Of a stretch of 64,000 bases of DNA, positions 62,411-64,000 are shown in pieces. This DNA is from Hymenobacter lucidus (GTDB lineage: Bacteria; Bacteroidota; Bacteroidia; Cytophagales; Hymenobacteraceae), in assembly GCF_020447265.1 (NCBI RefSeq), contig NZ_JAJADR010000001.1, forward strand, positions 1,116,001 through 1,180,000, in the 5' to 3' direction. The notes under the pieces are model-generated. The model was not told the DNA's origin, did no database searches, and saw only the letters and a list, made by a program, of their open reading frames with translations. Every line of letters begins with the position of its first letter. The first letter of the stretch is position 1. A program made the translations under genes and the position numbers.

Positions 62411-63550
62411 ATGAAATTCGGTACCAAAGCCATCCACGCCGGCGTGCACCCTGACCCCACCACCGGGGCTATCATGACGCCTATCTACCAGACCTCGACC
62501 TACGTGCAACGCTCCCCCGGCGACCACAAAGGCTACGAATACTCGCGCACTCACAACCCCACCCGCACCCAGCTGCAGGATGCCCTAGCCGCTCTCGACA
62601 ACGGCCAGCACGGCTTGGCCTTCGCCTCGGGCATGGCCGCCACCGACTGCGTGGTGAAGCTGCTACAGCCCGGCGACGAGGTCATTTCGACCAACGACCT
62701 ATACGGCGGCTCCTACCGCATTTTCACCAAGGTGTATGAGCCCCTGGGCATCAAGTTCCACTTCGTACCCATGCACGATATGGAAGCCGTGCGGGCCAAA
62801 GTGAACGAGCGGACCAAGATGATCTGGGTGGAAACGCCGACCAACCCGCTGCTCAACGTCATCGACATTGCCGCCGCCGCCGCCGTAGCAAAGGAAGCCG
62901 GCGCGCTGCTGGTGGTCGATAATACCTTCTCGACGCCCTACCTGCAAACGCCCCTGGCCCTGGGCGCCGACATCGTGGTGTATTCGCTCACCAAGTATAT
63001 GGCCGGCCACTCCGATACGGTAATGGGCGCGCTGGTGTACAACGACGACCAGCTGCACGAGCGGCTGAGCTTCTACCAGAATGCCTGCGGCGGCACGCCC
63101 GGCCCCCAGGATTGCTTCCTGGTGCTGCGCGGCCTCAAAACGCTGCACATCCGGATGCAGCGCCACTGCGAAAACGGCCGCAAAGTAGCTGAGTACCTCA
63201 AGGCCAACCCCAAAGTGGAAAAGGTGTTCTGGCCCGGCTTTGCCGACCACCCCAACCACGACGTGGCAGCCAAACAAATGAACGACTTCGGCGGCATGAT
63301 TTCCTTCGTGCTCAAGGGCGACAAAAAGGAGGACGCCATTGCCACGCTGGAGAAATTCCAGCTGTTCTCATTAGCCGAAAGCCTTGGCGGCGTCGAAAGC
63401 CTCTCGGGCCACCCCGCGACCATGACGCACGCCAGCATTCCGGCCGAAGCCCGCAAAGCTGCCGGCCTCTCCGATTCGCTGATTCGCCTCAGCGTGGGCA
63501 TCGAGGATGTGGAGGATCTGATTGAGGATCTGAAACAGGCCATCGGCTAA
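62411..63550 (+). CDS. Cystathionine gamma-synthase / gamma-lyase family enzyme
   Basis: A 379-residue PLP enzyme of the Cys/Met metabolism family. The PLP lysine is K195 in SLTKYMAGHSD. YQTSTYVQRSPGDHKGYEYSRTHNPTR at the N-terminus and VESLSGHPATMTHASIPAE near the C-terminus are typical, the latter with the substrate-carboxylate region. Cystathionine gamma-synthase (metB) and gamma-lyase (mccB/CTH) cannot be told apart from sequence inspection. It is monocistronic and followed by a terminator. Confidence 0.9.
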   Translation: MKFGTKAIHAGVHPDPTTGAIMTPIYQTSTYVQRSPGDHKGYEYSRTHNPTRTQLQDALAALDNGQHGLAFASGMAATDCVVKLLQPGDEVISTNDLYGGSYRIFTKVYEPLGIKFHFVPMHDMEAVRAKVNERTKMIWVETPTNPLLNVIDIAAAAAVAKEAGALLVVDNTFSTPYLQTPLALGADIVVYSLTKYMAGHSDTVMGALVYNDDQLHERLSFYQNACGGTPGPQDCFLVLRGLKTLHIRMQRHCENGRKVAEYLKANPKVEKVFWPGFADHPNHDVAAKQMNDFGGMISFVLKGDKKEDAIATLEKFQLFSLAESLGGVESLSGHPATMTHASIPAEARKAAGLSDSLIRLSVGIEDVEDLIEDLKQAIG

Positions 63551-63591
63551 ACACGACGCCGGCAACGGCCTCTGACGTAGCAGCCAACCAG

Positions 63592-63630
63592 AAAAGCTGG
63601 GTTTCCTTTCCGGAGGAAGCTCAGCTTTTT
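63592..63630 (+). terminator. Terminator after the cystathionine synthase/lyase gene
   Basis: AAAAGCTGGGTTTCCT / AGGAAGCTCAGCTTTTT form a stem with two mismatches and a TTCCGG loop, then TTTTT. Confidence 0.85.
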
Positions 63631-63706
63631 GGCTTTATAGTCCGGCAAGGCGGCAATCTGGAGCATGGCTAAAGGCGTATAGCTGGTAATCACCGTGGTT
63701 TCTGCT

Positions 63707-64000
63707 ATGACTCGCCTCTTCTTTCTGTTTTCTCTGTTCCTGAGCCTCAGCTGCACCCGCAGCGGAGACGACGTACCCAAGCCCGCCAGCTCTGGGGCGG
63801 GCAGTACGCCTGCCTCGGGTAGTAGCCTGCTGTCGTTGGGCGACTCCTATACCATCGGGGAAGGCGTGCCGGAAGCTGACCGCTGGAGCGTGCAGCTGGC
63901 CCGTACGGCCGGCCTCGCTGCACCCGATATCATTGCCCGCACCGGCTGGACGACCGGGGAGCTGCAACAAGCCATTCGGGCGGCCAATAATTCGAAGACC
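63707..64000 (+). CDS. SGNH/GDSL hydrolase lipoprotein (3' part beyond window)
   Basis: The first 98 codons are present. A lipoprotein signal (MTRLFFLFSLFLSLSC, lipobox LSLSC) is followed by a Ser/Gly/Pro-rich linker and LLSLGDSYTIGEGVPEADRW, the block I motif (GDS) of SGNH hydrolases with the nucleophilic Ser. An esterase or carbohydrate-deacetylating role at the cell envelope is likely. The rest of the catalytic blocks lie outside the window. Confidence 0.88.
   Translation, partial: MTRLFFLFSLFLSLSCTRSGDDVPKPASSGAGSTPASGSSLLSLGDSYTIGEGVPEADRWSVQLARTAGLAAPDIIARTGWTTGELQQAIRAANNSKT

Noticed and set aside
1..64000. Insertion sequences, prophage or integrated elements
   Set aside because: No transposase, integrase, phage structural or conjugation gene was recognised in any frame.

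Overview
The window looks like chromosome from a GC-rich member of Bacteroidota, order Cytophagales, most like Hymenobacter. The reasons are: type IX secretion (T9SS) C-terminal sorting domains on three secreted enzymes, LytTR regulators with Bacteroidota-type histidine kinases, a TonB receptor paired with an HmuY lipoprotein, CarboxypepD_reg/beta-barrel outer-membrane proteins, and one clear Bacteroidota promoter (TTG-N19-TANNTTTG). This is an inference from gene content; there is no rRNA in the window.

Region 1 (1-14 kb) is a purine-nitrogen salvage island. A minus-strand operon allB-allC-allE-(small membrane protein)-uraD-uraH-(CitE-like DUF6986 protein, cut by the window edge) lies divergent to puuD, a membrane urate oxidase with its own cytochrome c domain. 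Together they convert urate to ureidoglycolate. The urease genes follow: ureD (plus strand), and on the minus strand a nickel-permease-type UreH, a fused ureAB, an unrecognised ORF, ureC, ureF and ureG. They turn the released urea into ammonia. No ureidoglycolate lyase and no ureE is visible. A five-unit 41-bp tandem palindromic array lies between the convergent ureD and ureG.

Region 2 (14-21 kb) holds a hybrid histidine kinase, a convergent LytTR regulator, two small exported proteins and a helical-repeat protein.

Region 3 (21-34 kb) is branched-chain amino acid synthesis: ilvE-ilvD-ilvB-ilvN-ilvC-ilvA, then leuA-(48-codon ORF)-leuC-leuD-leuB. An 18-codon Val/Ile/Leu-rich leader peptide followed by an intrinsic terminator precedes ilvE, the layout of a classical ribosome-mediated attenuator.

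Region 4 (34-46 kb) has three secreted multidomain enzymes (GH18 chitinase, zinc metalloprotease, GH16 glucanase). They share near-identical carbohydrate-binding modules and T9SS tails. A cupin, a TetR regulator, class II fructose-bisphosphate aldolase and a LacI regulator follow.

Region 5 (46-54.5 kb) is a heme-uptake operon: hmuR (TonB receptor), hmuY, hmuT, hmuU, a VOC-fold protein, hmuV and hmuS. Its promoter is bracketed by two TTTARA-N5-TCTAAA palindromes exactly 60 bp apart.

Region 6 (54.5-64 kb) holds a LytTR/histidine kinase pair, an outer-membrane beta-barrel protein, a small CxxCH protein, D-lactate dehydrogenase, tRNA-Arg(ACG), a TVP38/DedA-like membrane protein, a cystathionine gamma-synthase/lyase and the start of an SGNH-hydrolase lipoprotein. 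Several families of intergenic inverted repeats occur throughout. No insertion sequence, prophage or CRISPR array was seen.
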